Assembly (NCBI GenBank): GCA_013377095.1
Contig: JACAAY010000004.1
Span: 1-64,000, forward strand
Reading direction: 5' to 3'
Length of the DNA stretch: 64,000 bases
Origin: Desulfuromonadales bacterium
GTDB taxonomy: Bacteria > Desulfobacterota > Desulfuromonadia > Geobacterales > Pseudopelobacteraceae
This document shows, piece by piece, positions 22,903 through 31,086 of the stretch; position 1 is the stretch's first letter; the number at the start of each line of letters is the position of its first letter. A model generated the notes under the pieces. The model did not search any database and had not been told where the DNA came from. It worked only from the letters and a program-made list of their open reading frames with translations. Made by a program: the position numbers and the translations under genes.

Positions 22903-25221
22903 CTAAGCCTTCTCGATCTTCACCGCGCACTTTTTGAAATCCGGCTCCTTGGAGAGCGGATCAAAGGCGTCGATACAGAGTTGGTTGATCAGTTTCGTTT
23001 CGTCGAAAAAAGCCACGAACAGGTTGCCCGGTTCCGGCTTGCCCCGTCCGTCAATCTCGGCCTTCAGCACGATCGAACCGCGCCGGGAACTGACCCTGAT
23101 CTGCTGGTGGTTGGTAATCCCCAGGCGCTTGGCATCGGCAGGGTGAATCTCGCAGATCGCTTCGGACACGGCCCGCTTCAACTCCGGCACACGACCGGTC
23201 ATGGTGCCGGTATGCCAGTGTTCCAGCACGCGACCGGTACAGAGCCAGAAGGGATACTCCCTGTCCGGTGATTCCGCAGGCGGCTCATAGGGGCGGAACC
23301 AGACCGAGGCCCTGTTGTTGGCCCCCTTGTAGAATTTGACCCCCTCCCCCGCTTTGACATAGGGATCGTACCCCTCCACATAACGCCAGCGGGTCTCCTG
23401 GCCGTCCTGTTTCACCGGCCAGCGCAAACCACGTACGCCGGCATAGGTTTCATAGGGCGCCAGATCCTTGCCCACACCCAGGGTAAACGTACGGTACTCT
23501 TCCCACATCTCCCGGTAGAAACCCTTCTCGCTGTAGGGGAAGAGGTGGCCCAATCCAAGGCGCCTGGCAAACTCGATCAGCTGCCAGGTGTCCTCCCTGG
23601 CCTGGCCGGGGGGGGCGATCATCTTGAACCAGTGCTGGGTGCGGCGCTCCGTATTGCCGAAAACCCCCTCCTTTTCGACCCATGAGGCGGAGGGGAGGAT
23701 TACGTCGGCGATCTCGGTTGATTTGGTGGGGTAGATGTCGGAAACCACGATAAACGTTTTTTTGTCTTCCGCTGCCTTGCGATAGCGATTCAGGTTGGGG
23801 ATGGACTGAAACGGGTTGGTGCACTGGATCCAGACACACTTCAGCTCGCCGCGGTCAATGGCCCGGAACATCTCCATGGTATGCAGACCAACCTTGGGGG
23901 ATATTTTGCCGGGGTCGATTCCCCAAATTCCGGCGGTCTTCTTGCGGTGAGCCTCGTTGGTGACCACCATATCGGCCGGCAGACGATGGGCAAAGGTGCC
24001 CACTTCACGAGCGGTTCCGCAGGCCGAGGGCTGGCCGGTCAGGGAAAGCGGGTTTTCACCCGGCTTGCAGATCTTGCCGGTCAAAAGGTGCAGGTTGTTG
24101 AGCAGGTTGTTGACCCAGGCTCCCCGCACATGCTGGTTGACCCCCATGGTCCAGAGCGAGTTGACCTTGCGGGATTTGTCACCGTAGATCCGGGCCAGCT
24201 CTTCGATCTTTTTGGCCGGGATACCGGAGAGCTTTTCGCCCCACTGGGGTGTGAACTGTTTCATCAGTTCCTTGTATTCGTCAAAGGTCAGGCTCTTGAC
24301 ATCCGCCGGTGTTTCGTTAAAAACCTCCTTGTCCTTCAGGCCATAGTGGGCATTTTCCTTGCCGCGCTTGAAAGCAACATTGCGGGTGACAAATGCCTCA
24401 TCGTACAGCTTGTCCCGCAGAATGACATGGATGATGGCATTGATGGCCGCCAGGTCACCCTGGGGCTGCATGGGAATATAGTCGTCCGCCATCTGGGTGG
24501 TGCGGGTCCTGCGGGTGGCGATATCGATCAGTTTCACCCTGGAGTTTTTGAGTTTGTTGGCGATCAGGCGGGAGAAAAGCACCGGATGGGCTTCGGCCAT
24601 GTTGGCGCCCCAGAGGATATAGGTATCGCCCAGGTCCAGGTCATCATAACAGCCCATGGGTTCATCGGCACCAAAGCTGGTCATAAAGCCGACCACGGCG
24701 GATGCCATGCAGAGCCGGGCATTGCACTCCACATTATTGGTACCGATGCCCCCCTTGAAGAGCTTGGAGGCGGTATAGCCTTCGAAAACAGTCCACTGTC
24801 CCGAGCCGTAGATGGCAACCGAGTCCGGGCCATGGGACGTGATGGCCTCCCTGTATTTGGAAGCGATCAGGTCAAGCGCCTCGTCCCAGCTGGCTTCGAC
24901 CATTTTGTTGCCCTTGCGGATCAGCGGTGTGGTCAGGCGGTCCTTACCGTAGAGCGCCTTGGACAGGAAGTAGCCTTTGATGCAGTTGAGCCCCTTGTTG
25001 ACCGGCCCGGCCGGGTCACCCTTGGTGGCCACGATTTTGCCCCCCTTGACTCCCACCAGCACACAACAGCCAACGCCGCAGTATCTGCAGGGGGCCTTGC
25101 CCCAGGTAATCCCCGCCTCAGCAGCATCAGCGCCCTCGGGGCGCACCACGGAGACTCCGACTGCCGCAAACGCCGCCGCAGCCGCGCTGGCCTTGATAAA
25201 ATCCCGTCTGGTTAATCCCAT
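22903..25221 (-). CDS. napA: Periplasmic nitrate reductase catalytic subunit NapA
   Basis: 772 residues. The Tat signal has TRRDFIK (residues 4-10) before the Ala-rich hydrophobic stretch. The 4Fe-4S ligands are Cys45, Cys48, Cys52 and Cys80 (Cys-x2-Cys-x3-Cys-x27-Cys). The molybdenum ligand is Cys171 in NARLCMASAV, the NapA signature (NARHCMASAV in well-studied enzymes); NarG uses Asp and formate dehydrogenases use selenocysteine or cysteine in another context. It binds bis-MGD and reduces nitrate to nitrite in the periplasm. GGAGGA precedes ATG 25221. The open frame reaches 25329, overlapping napD, but only the shorter start gives a Tat signal. Confidence 0.95.
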   Translation of the reverse strand: MGLTRRDFIKASAAAAAFAAVGVSVVRPEGADAAEAGITWGKAPCRYCGVGCCVLVGVKGGKIVATKGDPAGPVNKGLNCIKGYFLSKALYGKDRLTTPLIRKGNKMVEASWDEALDLIASKYREAITSHGPDSVAIYGSGQWTVFEGYTASKLFKGGIGTNNVECNARLCMASAVVGFMTSFGADEPMGCYDDLDLGDTYILWGANMAEAHPVLFSRLIANKLKNSRVKLIDIATRRTRTTQMADDYIPMQPQGDLAAINAIIHVILRDKLYDEAFVTRNVAFKRGKENAHYGLKDKEVFNETPADVKSLTFDEYKELMKQFTPQWGEKLSGIPAKKIEELARIYGDKSRKVNSLWTMGVNQHVRGAWVNNLLNNLHLLTGKICKPGENPLSLTGQPSACGTAREVGTFAHRLPADMVVTNEAHRKKTAGIWGIDPGKISPKVGLHTMEMFRAIDRGELKCVWIQCTNPFQSIPNLNRYRKAAEDKKTFIVVSDIYPTKSTEIADVILPSASWVEKEGVFGNTERRTQHWFKMIAPPGQAREDTWQLIEFARRLGLGHLFPYSEKGFYREMWEEYRTFTLGVGKDLAPYETYAGVRGLRWPVKQDGQETRWRYVEGYDPYVKAGEGVKFYKGANNRASVWFRPYEPPAESPDREYPFWLCTGRVLEHWHTGTMTGRVPELKRAVSEAICEIHPADAKRLGITNHQQIRVSSRRGSIVLKAEIDGRGKPEPGNLFVAFFDETKLINQLCIDAFDPLSKEPDFKKCAVKIEKA

Positions 25222-25261
25222 CGCATCCTCCTTGCCGCAAATGTCGAAAAAAAGGAGCAGC

Positions 25262-25510
25262 CTATGACCGCTCCTCCTCAAAATGTTCAAAATTGTGGTA
25301 TGCCAGCTGCACCGACACAACCCCTTCAATTCCCTGAAGCTCCGTCACCAGCTCAACCTCCCCGTCAACCGTATCAGCCTCAATCACCGCCACAATCCGG
25401 CCATCGGCCAACACACCATGCACCTCGACACCACTGTTTTCAGCAATTTTCAGCGCAATTTCGTCAGCGCTTCCCGCGGCACATGTCAGCACAATTCCCG
25501 ATACAGGCAT
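25262..25510 (-). CDS. napD: NapD, NapA signal-peptide chaperone
   Basis: 82 residues with the small ferredoxin-like fold of NapD: PVSGIVLTCAAG at the start, EVHGVLADGRIVAVIEA in the middle and the second half VELVTELQGIEGVVSVQLAYHNFE (in parts VTELQGIEGV and VQLAYHNFE). NapD binds the Tat signal of NapA until the cofactor is inserted. GGAGGAG precedes the ATG. It is the first gene of the operon, 40 bases before napA. Confidence 0.9.
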   Translation of the reverse strand: MPVSGIVLTCAAGSADEIALKIAENSGVEVHGVLADGRIVAVIEADTVDGEVELVTELQGIEGVVSVQLAYHNFEHFEEERS

Positions 25511-25691
25511 GAAATCTCCTCCAAAACAATAAACATATTAAAAAACAATAACAGCTATTGAGCCTTATGCAATCAGACCTCCGCGGGAACAATGCGGAGC
25601 CGCTCCCGGCAGCTTACCATGCAGCTCGAATCAAGCATGGATAAAACTACGTTTTGACATTCTACGTTGCTTTCATACTCTGCAAAAATTG

Positions 25692-25711
25692 AAATTGACT
25701 GAAATCAATTT
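25692..25711. promoter_or_regulatory. FNR-like box
   Basis: AAATTGA, six bases, TCAAATTT-type symmetry: the exact arms are AAATTGA and TCAATTT around CTGAAA. The core TTGAC-N4-ATCAA differs from the FNR consensus TTGAT-N4-ATCAA at one position. It lies 181 bases upstream of the napD start and about 90 bases upstream of the likely peroxiredoxin transcription start. Confidence 0.6.
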
Positions 25712-25724
25712 TTTCCAAATTCGA

Positions 25725-25739
25725 GTCACAAAAAGTGAC
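25725..25739. repeat. Inverted repeat GTCAC-N5-GTGAC
   Basis: Five-base arms around AAAAA, 13 bases after the FNR-like box. Orientation is opposite to a CRP site, so it is more likely a separate operator or a chance repeat. Confidence 0.35.
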
Positions 25740-25756
25740 CTAACGAATTTTGTGGG

Positions 25757-25784
25757 TTGACCTTTACCGTTTTGGTGCTAAAGT
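25757..25784 (+). promoter_or_regulatory. Sigma-70 promoter of the peroxiredoxin gene
   Basis: TTGACC at 25757-25762, then TAAAGT at 25779-25784 with a 16-base spacer and the extended TGC just before the -10. The start codon is at 25833, preceded by GAAGGAGG. Confidence 0.55.
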
Positions 25785-25832
25785 AGACATAAATGATCCT
25801 ATTAGAATTATTACAGAAGGAGGACCCGCATC

Positions 25833-26294
25833 ATGTCGCTGGAAGGAAAACAGGCGCCAGCCTTTTCGCTGGAGGGAAGTGATGGAAAGCAGCACACACT
25901 GGCCGAGTATGCCGGAAAAACCGTGGTAATTTATTTTTACCCCAAGGACAACACACCCGGATGCACCAAGGAAGCCTGTGGCTTCCGGGACAACCACCAG
26001 AGGCTGACGAGCAACGATATCGTGCTGCTTGGTGTCAGCAAGGACAGCATCGCATCCCATAACAAATTCATTAGCTCCTTCGAGCTTCCCTTTGTGCTGC
26101 TGACTGACCCGGATACCAGCATGATGCAGGCCTATGGGGCCTTTGGAGAAAAGGTGGCCTGTGGCAAGACAACCATCGGTATTATCCGCTCCACCGTCGT
26201 AATCGGTCCCGATGGAATTGTGAAAAAGCACTGGCCCAAGGTTGCCAAGGCTGAACAACATCCGGCCCAGGTGCTGGAATATTTGAAGCTCTGA
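25833..26294 (+). CDS. bcp: Thiol peroxidase PrxQ/Bcp
   Basis: 153 residues. YFYPKDNTPGCTKEACGF holds the peroxidatic Cys (about 46) and the resolving Cys five residues later, the pattern of Bcp/PrxQ proteins. These reduce hydrogen peroxide and organic hydroperoxides with thioredoxin, as soluble cytosolic monomers. The sequence is full length with no signal peptide. It shares an upstream region with the nitrate operon and is followed at 32 bases by a YceI-family gene. Confidence 0.93.
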   Translation: MSLEGKQAPAFSLEGSDGKQHTLAEYAGKTVVIYFYPKDNTPGCTKEACGFRDNHQRLTSNDIVLLGVSKDSIASHNKFISSFELPFVLLTDPDTSMMQAYGAFGEKVACGKTTIGIIRSTVVIGPDGIVKKHWPKVAKAEQHPAQVLEYLKL

Positions 26295-26326
26295 TAACTG
26301 TTCGCATCATCCCCAAGGAGGATGTC

Positions 26327-26914
26327 ATGAAACGTTTCATTTCCGCCGTAACCCTGTTTATACTGGCCCTGCCCCTCTCGGCCCTGGCCTCCACCTGGAC
26401 TCTCGATCCCGATCACAGCGCAGCCCAGTTCAAGGTCAGACACCTGATGATCAGCAACGTCAAGGGCAGCTTTGAGAAGCTCAACGGGCAGCTTGTCCTG
26501 GATGACAAGGACATCACCAAATCCAAGGTGGATGTGATCATCGATGTGGCATCGGTCAACACCAACATCAAGAAACGGGACGACCACCTGCGCAGCCCCG
26601 ACTTCTTTGACACGGCAAAATTTCCGGCCATGACCTTCGTTTCCACAAAAGTTGAGAAGGACGGGCCGGACAAATTGAAAGTAACCGGAAATCTGACCAT
26701 CAAGGGTATCACCAAGCCGGTGGTACTGCACGTGGACGGACTGACCCCGGAAATCAAGGATCCCTGGGGCAACATCCGTCGCGGAGCATCGGCGACCACA
26801 TCCATCAACCGCAAGGATTTTGGGGTAAGCTGGAGCAAAAAGCTGGACACCGGTGTGGTAGTGGTTGCCGATGAGGTTGCAATACAATTGGAAGTTGAGT
26901 TTATCAAAAAGTAG
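26327..26914 (+). CDS. YceI-family periplasmic lipid-binding protein
   Basis: 195 residues with a Sec signal (FISAVTLFILALPLSALAS). WTLDPDHSAAQFKVRHLMI, VDVIIDVASVNTNIKKRDDHL (in parts VDVIIDVASVNT and RDDHLRSPDFFD) and GNLTIKGITKPVVL are the YceI blocks, a lipocalin-like barrel that binds isoprenoid chains in known members. Its physiological role is not established. AGGAGG precedes the ATG, and it likely shares the peroxiredoxin promoter and ends at the hairpin at 26958. Confidence 0.9.
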   Translation: MKRFISAVTLFILALPLSALASTWTLDPDHSAAQFKVRHLMISNVKGSFEKLNGQLVLDDKDITKSKVDVIIDVASVNTNIKKRDDHLRSPDFFDTAKFPAMTFVSTKVEKDGPDKLKVTGNLTIKGITKPVVLHVDGLTPEIKDPWGNIRRGASATTSINRKDFGVSWSKKLDTGVVVVADEVAIQLEVEFIKK

Positions 26915-26957
26915 GCGCTGTTCCTCATTTCAATCCTGAACCGATGGGCTCAAAAAC

Positions 26958-26996
26958 AAAAAAGGGTGACAGCCGCACAGGCTGCCACCCTTTTTT
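26958..26996. terminator. Bidirectional rho-independent terminator
   Basis: An A6 run, GGGTG, A, CAGCC, five-base loop, GGCTG, C, CACCC and a T6 run. It is symmetrical, so it can stop both the YceI transcript and the purine permease transcript that converge here. Confidence 0.9.
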
Positions 26997-27019
26997 AAAT
27001 TCAAAGTCATTCGATACTA

Positions 27020-28321
27020 TCACAGCTTCGGCATGCAGATGAACAGCAGCACCGACAAACCCGCCAGCACCCACATGCCCGCTTTGACCTCGGCCTGCCT
27101 TCCGGTGCAGAGTTTGAGCAGCACATACGCGATCATGCCGGACGTCATCCCCACGCCGATGTTGTAGGTAAAGACCATCAGGGTTACGGTCAGAAAGGCC
27201 GGAATCAGTTCGGTCGTGTCATCAAAATTTATCTGGGTGATGGGGCGGATCATGAATGACCCGATGGCAATCAGGGCAATACCGTAGGCATGGGGCGGCA
27301 CGATCGTGAAGAGCGGCGCGAAGAGCAGCGACAGCGCAAACAGCGCCGCCACCACCAGTGCCGAGAACCCGGTCCTGCCGCCGGCCTCAATACCAGCAGC
27401 CGATTCGATATAGGCGCCGGTGGTGGAGGTACCCAGCAGCGGTGCGATCATGGTGGCCAGGGCATCGGCCAGCATGGGACGCTCAATTTCCGGCAGGTTG
27501 CCCTGTTCATCCAGCAGATCGGCCCGCATGGAAAGACCGAGTAGGGTGCCGACCGTATCCAGAAAGGCCATGATGAAGATCACCATCACCACCGGAAAGA
27601 AAGCGGGGGTCAAGGCACCGGCGATATCCAGCTTAAGAAAAATCGGCGCCAGGGACGGCGGCAGGCTGGCGATCTGCGTCGGCAGAGGTGTGATTCCCAG
27701 GGCTATGGAGCCAAGCGTGGTGGCCAGCACTCCTATCACCAGGGCGCCGTGCACACGGCGGGCCAGCAAAACCGCCACCAGCAGAAAACCGGCCACGGCC
27801 AGCAGACAGGTCGGTTGAGACAGATTACCGAGCCTGACCGGCGCACCCGGAACACCCAGCACAACCAAACCGGTTTCATTCAGGCCGATAAAGGTCAGGA
27901 ACAATCCGATCCCTACGGCAAACCCGGCCTTGAGTGACAACGGTATGGATTCCGCCAGCCAACCGCGGATCCTGAATACCGTCAGAAACGTGAACAGTGC
28001 CCCGGCAACAAACACGGCACCCAGCGCCAGCTGCCAGCTGTAGCCCATCACCTTGACCACCACAAAGGCGATAAAGGCGTTTTCGCTCATGTATGGGGCA
28101 ATGGCAAAGGGACGCCGCGCCCACAACGCCATGATCAGCGTACCGATCACCGCCGCCAGGATGGTTGCCGTCAACGACGGCCCCCGGGGAATACCGGCAC
28201 TTTCCAGAATGGCCGGATTAACGATGATGATATAGGACATGGTCAAAAAGGTGGTCAACCCGGCCAGGGTTTCCTGACGGTAACTGGTCCCATATTTCTC
28301 AAATTCGAAATAGTTTTTCAC
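27020..28321 (-). CDS. NCS2-family purine permease (AzgA/GhxP type)
   Basis: 433 residues, 12 or more membrane helices. TTFLTMSYIIIVNP near the N-terminus and STTGAYIESAAGIEAGGRTG near residue 285 are signatures of the AzgA/GhxP/PbuG branch, proton symporters for adenine, guanine and hypoxanthine. It starts with GTG at 28321, three bases after the hypoxanthine phosphoribosyltransferase stop. That supports uptake of a purine base followed by conversion to its nucleotide. Exact base specificity cannot be read from the sequence. Confidence 0.9.
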   Translation of the reverse strand: MKNYFEFEKYGTSYRQETLAGLTTFLTMSYIIIVNPAILESAGIPRGPSLTATILAAVIGTLIMALWARRPFAIAPYMSENAFIAFVVVKVMGYSWQLALGAVFVAGALFTFLTVFRIRGWLAESIPLSLKAGFAVGIGLFLTFIGLNETGLVVLGVPGAPVRLGNLSQPTCLLAVAGFLLVAVLLARRVHGALVIGVLATTLGSIALGITPLPTQIASLPPSLAPIFLKLDIAGALTPAFFPVVMVIFIMAFLDTVGTLLGLSMRADLLDEQGNLPEIERPMLADALATMIAPLLGTSTTGAYIESAAGIEAGGRTGFSALVVAALFALSLLFAPLFTIVPPHAYGIALIAIGSFMIRPITQINFDDTTELIPAFLTVTLMVFTYNIGVGMTSGMIAYVLLKLCTGRQAEVKAGMWVLAGLSVLLFICMPKL

Positions 28322-28324
28322 GAA

Positions 28325-28876
28325 CTACAGCCCCTTCACCGCGTAGATTCCCGGCGCATTGCGCCAGTATCCCTTGTAATCCAGTCCATAGCCGAACAGG
28401 AAGCGATCCCCCACCTCAAGACCGGAAAAATCGGCCCGCATACCGGGGGTCACCTTGCGCAGATGCAGCTTTTCCACCAGCACCCCCATCAGTACCTCTT
28501 GAGCGCCCAACCGGCGGCATTCGTCAGCAATGGCCGCCAGGGTGATCCCCTCGTCGAGGATGTCGTCCAGAAGTAACACCGTCCTGCCGCTCAGATCCAG
28601 TTGCGGCCTGACGATCCAGTTCAACTGAGCCCCGCGTGTCTCCTGTCCGTAGCGGGTGGCATGGATATAGTCAATTTCCAGCGGAAACCCCAGACGGGTC
28701 AGCAGTTGTCCGCTGAAAATCAAACCGCCATTCATGACACAGATCAGCACCGGACGCGATTCACCCAGGCGCGCCGTAATCTCAAGCGCCATCCGTTCAA
28801 TGGCGGAAACGACCTCCGCCTCTCCAATCAGCAGGTCGGCTTCCCGAAGTATCTGTTTCGCTTCGTCGGTTTTCAT
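28325..28876 (-). CDS. hpt: Hypoxanthine(-guanine) phosphoribosyltransferase
   Basis: 183 residues. The PRPP-binding loop is VLLLDDILDEGITL. CVMNGGLIFSGQLL and the late VGDRFLFGYGLDYKGYWRN are typical of hypoxanthine phosphoribosyltransferases. The enzyme joins hypoxanthine or guanine to PRPP in the cytoplasm. The ATG overlaps the prmC stop by four bases and the gene is followed directly by a purine permease, a salvage pair. Confidence 0.92.
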   Translation of the reverse strand: MKTDEAKQILREADLLIGEAEVVSAIERMALEITARLGESRPVLICVMNGGLIFSGQLLTRLGFPLEIDYIHATRYGQETRGAQLNWIVRPQLDLSGRTVLLLDDILDEGITLAAIADECRRLGAQEVLMGVLVEKLHLRKVTPGMRADFSGLEVGDRFLFGYGLDYKGYWRNAPGIYAVKGL

Positions 28877-29736
28877 GACTGCTCCTTTCGCCTCGCACCC
28901 ACAACCCGTTCTATTCCGCCCGGATCATGCGCAGTAATGACATCGTCATACCCATCCACCGCGCGGAACAATTCCGCCACATCCCTTGCCTGCCCGACAC
29001 CCACCTCAACCAACAGCCAGCCACCGGGGTTCAGTCCTCTCACCGCGCCGGGAATCAGGGCGCGATAGATATCCAACCCATCTGCTCCACCATCCAGCGC
29101 GCTACGGGGATCTCCGTAGCGCACTTCGGGTTGAAGCAGGTCTATATCAGCGCTCGGGATATAGGGGGGATTGGAAACGATCAGATCAAAGCAACGCCCT
29201 GCCACCGGTGTCAATAACGAACCGTGCAGGAATTCGATGGACATGCCGTTGAGTGTCGCATTTCGTCGGGCAACCTCCAGCGCCGCTGATGAAATATCAA
29301 GTGCCGTTACCTTTGCGTCCGGAAGCCGCTGTGCCAGGGTAACGGCGATACAACCGCTGCCGGTGCCCACATCGAGCACGGTGCGCGCTCCGGAAGCCCG
29401 CGCCAGCGCCTCGGTCACCAGCGTTTCCGTATCATGGCGCGGAATGAGCACCTCGGGTGAGACCTGGAATTCCAGTCCGCAGAATTCCTGAGTGCCGAGG
29501 ATGTGCTGCAGCGGTTCGCGACGACCACGACGGGCCACCATGGTCCGGTACGCCACCAGTTCGTCGCTGTTGAGCGGTTTTTCGAAATTGAGGTACAGTC
29601 CGACCCGATCCAGACCGGTGGCTGCGCAGAGCAGCCATTCCGCCTCCAGGCGGGCATTCTCAATGCCCTTGGTAGCCAGATACTCCTTGGTCCAGGTCAG
29701 TATTTTCAGGGTGGTCCAGGTTTCCGGGTGTGTCAC
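28873..29736 (-). CDS. prmC: Release-factor glutamine methyltransferase PrmC
   Basis: 287 residues from a GTG at 29736. The N-terminal helical domain (EYLATKGIENARLEAEWLL) binds the release factor. LDVGTGSGCIAVTLA is the SAM-binding motif and SNPPYIPSADI the NPPY catalytic motif. It methylates the GGQ glutamine of RF1 and RF2. AAGGAG sits seven bases before this GTG. The longer frame to 29823 reads into a region without family similarity. prfA is not in the window. Confidence 0.92.
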   Translation of the reverse strand: MTHPETWTTLKILTWTKEYLATKGIENARLEAEWLLCAATGLDRVGLYLNFEKPLNSDELVAYRTMVARRGRREPLQHILGTQEFCGLEFQVSPEVLIPRHDTETLVTEALARASGARTVLDVGTGSGCIAVTLAQRLPDAKVTALDISSAALEVARRNATLNGMSIEFLHGSLLTPVAGRCFDLIVSNPPYIPSADIDLLQPEVRYGDPRSALDGGADGLDIYRALIPGAVRGLNPGGWLLVEVGVGQARDVAELFRAVDGYDDVITAHDPGGIERVVGARRKEQS

Positions 29737-29864
29737 GTGGCAACTCCTTGAAGAGACAAAATAGTACCCCATTCTCCCTCGCCACTCCAGACAAATCCGG
29801 TTTTCTTGACGCAGGAGCATCATGTGATATTTTTAAACAACGGTCATCAACCGGGAGGGTAGCA

Positions 29865-31034
29865 ATGAGAACAGACCATGGCTTCATGCAGGCGCCCACA
29901 TCCGACACCTGGTTCGCGCCGGCTGAACGCGCCCATCAGATGCAACTCCAAAAAATGGCAGCCTACTGTCTGCAAAACCCGATTACCCAGATCATCCTTG
30001 ATTCGGTGGAAGGATATGTTCTGGTGCTCAACGAACAGCGTCAGATACTGGCAGCCAATCCGGAAACCCTGCGGACACTCAACATCAGCATGGCAGAAGC
30101 CATTGTCGGCATGCGCCCGGGTGAGGCATTCCATTGCGACCACAGTAACGATGCACCTGGAGGATGCGGCACATCAAAACCCTGCTCAACCTGTGGCGCA
30201 GCCATTGCGATCATGGCCAGCCAGAAATACAACCAGCCAACCAGCAAAGAATGCCTCATGTCAGTGGAGCGCAATAACCGGCTCGAAGCCCATGAATTCA
30301 CCGTGCGGGCCTCTCCGCTCAAACTGGACAGCCATAATCTTACCATTTTTGTACTGCAGGACATAAACGCCGAGAAGCGCCGCGATGTACTCGAAATGCT
30401 CTTTCTCCACGATTTGAGCAACGTTATCACCGGCCTGCAGGGGTGGAGCGAACTGTTGCTGCGCCAACCCCAGGATGCCACGCTCATCGCCCAGAACATA
30501 GTCAGTCTTTCGACGCGCATGACACATGAAATCCAGACCCAGCGCCTGATCATGCAGGCGGAAAAGGGAGAGCAGAACGTGTATCTCGAAAAGCTGCGGG
30601 TCGGTGAGATCCTGGATACCATGAAAGCTTTTTTTAAAGGGTATCCAGCCGACAGGGTGCATCGCTTGTTCATAGCCCCGGAGGGCAGCTCCACGCTACT
30701 CACCACCAACCCGGCACTGCTGACACGGGTATTGGTCAACATGGTCAAGAATGCGCTTGAAGCAACCACCACTGGTGACCAGGTCCGGATCTGGTACGAA
30801 ATTCGCGGCGGACGCCACTGTTTTGTCGTGCACAATCCCGGCAAGATTCCAGAAGAAATCGCGTTGCAGATCTTCAAACGTTCATTCAGCACAAAGGCCG
30901 AGCCAGGCAGAGGGTTGGGAACATACAGTATGAAGCTATTTGGAGAACAGGTCTTGGGAGGGGAGGTCGGTTTCACAACCAGCGAAGAGGAGGGAACCAG
31001 CTTTTTTATCACTCTACCTGCCACAGACGCCTGA
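29865..31034 (+). CDS. PAS-domain sensor histidine kinase
   Basis: 389 residues, soluble. A PAS domain spans about residues 40-165 (IILDSVEGYVLVLNEQRQIL). It includes a Cys-rich insert (CDHSNDAPGGCGTSKPCSTCG) written here for its Cys spacing: CDHS, GGCG, KPCSTCG. The phospho-acceptor region is FLHDLSNVITGLQGW (His near 181) and the ATPase has NMVKNALEATTTG and GRGLGTYSMKLFGEQ. The Cys-rich PAS and degenerate H-box recur in geobacters; the signal might be redox or metal, which is inference. GGGAGGG precedes ATG 29865. No receiver gene is adjacent. Confidence 0.85.
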   Translation: MRTDHGFMQAPTSDTWFAPAERAHQMQLQKMAAYCLQNPITQIILDSVEGYVLVLNEQRQILAANPETLRTLNISMAEAIVGMRPGEAFHCDHSNDAPGGCGTSKPCSTCGAAIAIMASQKYNQPTSKECLMSVERNNRLEAHEFTVRASPLKLDSHNLTIFVLQDINAEKRRDVLEMLFLHDLSNVITGLQGWSELLLRQPQDATLIAQNIVSLSTRMTHEIQTQRLIMQAEKGEQNVYLEKLRVGEILDTMKAFFKGYPADRVHRLFIAPEGSSTLLTTNPALLTRVLVNMVKNALEATTTGDQVRIWYEIRGGRHCFVVHNPGKIPEEIALQIFKRSFSTKAEPGRGLGTYSMKLFGEQVLGGEVGFTTSEEEGTSFFITLPATDA

Positions 31035-31086
31035 GGATCTCTCTTGCCAGCGCCGGATACCACCCGGCGAACCAATAACGCTACGG

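Larger units (their letters stand above)
25511..25832. promoter_or_regulatory. Divergent control region between nap operon and peroxiredoxin gene
   Basis: No gene seen in these 322 bases. They hold an FNR-like box (25692-25711), a GTCAC-5-GTGAC inverted repeat (25725-25739), a plus-strand promoter (25757-25784), and a small CTCCGC/GCGGAG repeat at 25579-25599. A minus-strand promoter for napD is less clear; TTGCAT (25566-25571) and TATTGT 16 bases on is the best pair I see. The stretch is AT-rich compared with its surroundings. Confidence 0.5.

Noticed and set aside
23881-25215. A 444-codon plus-strand frame opposite napA
   Set aside because: Shadow of napA; composition is Gly/Val/Asp-rich without motifs.
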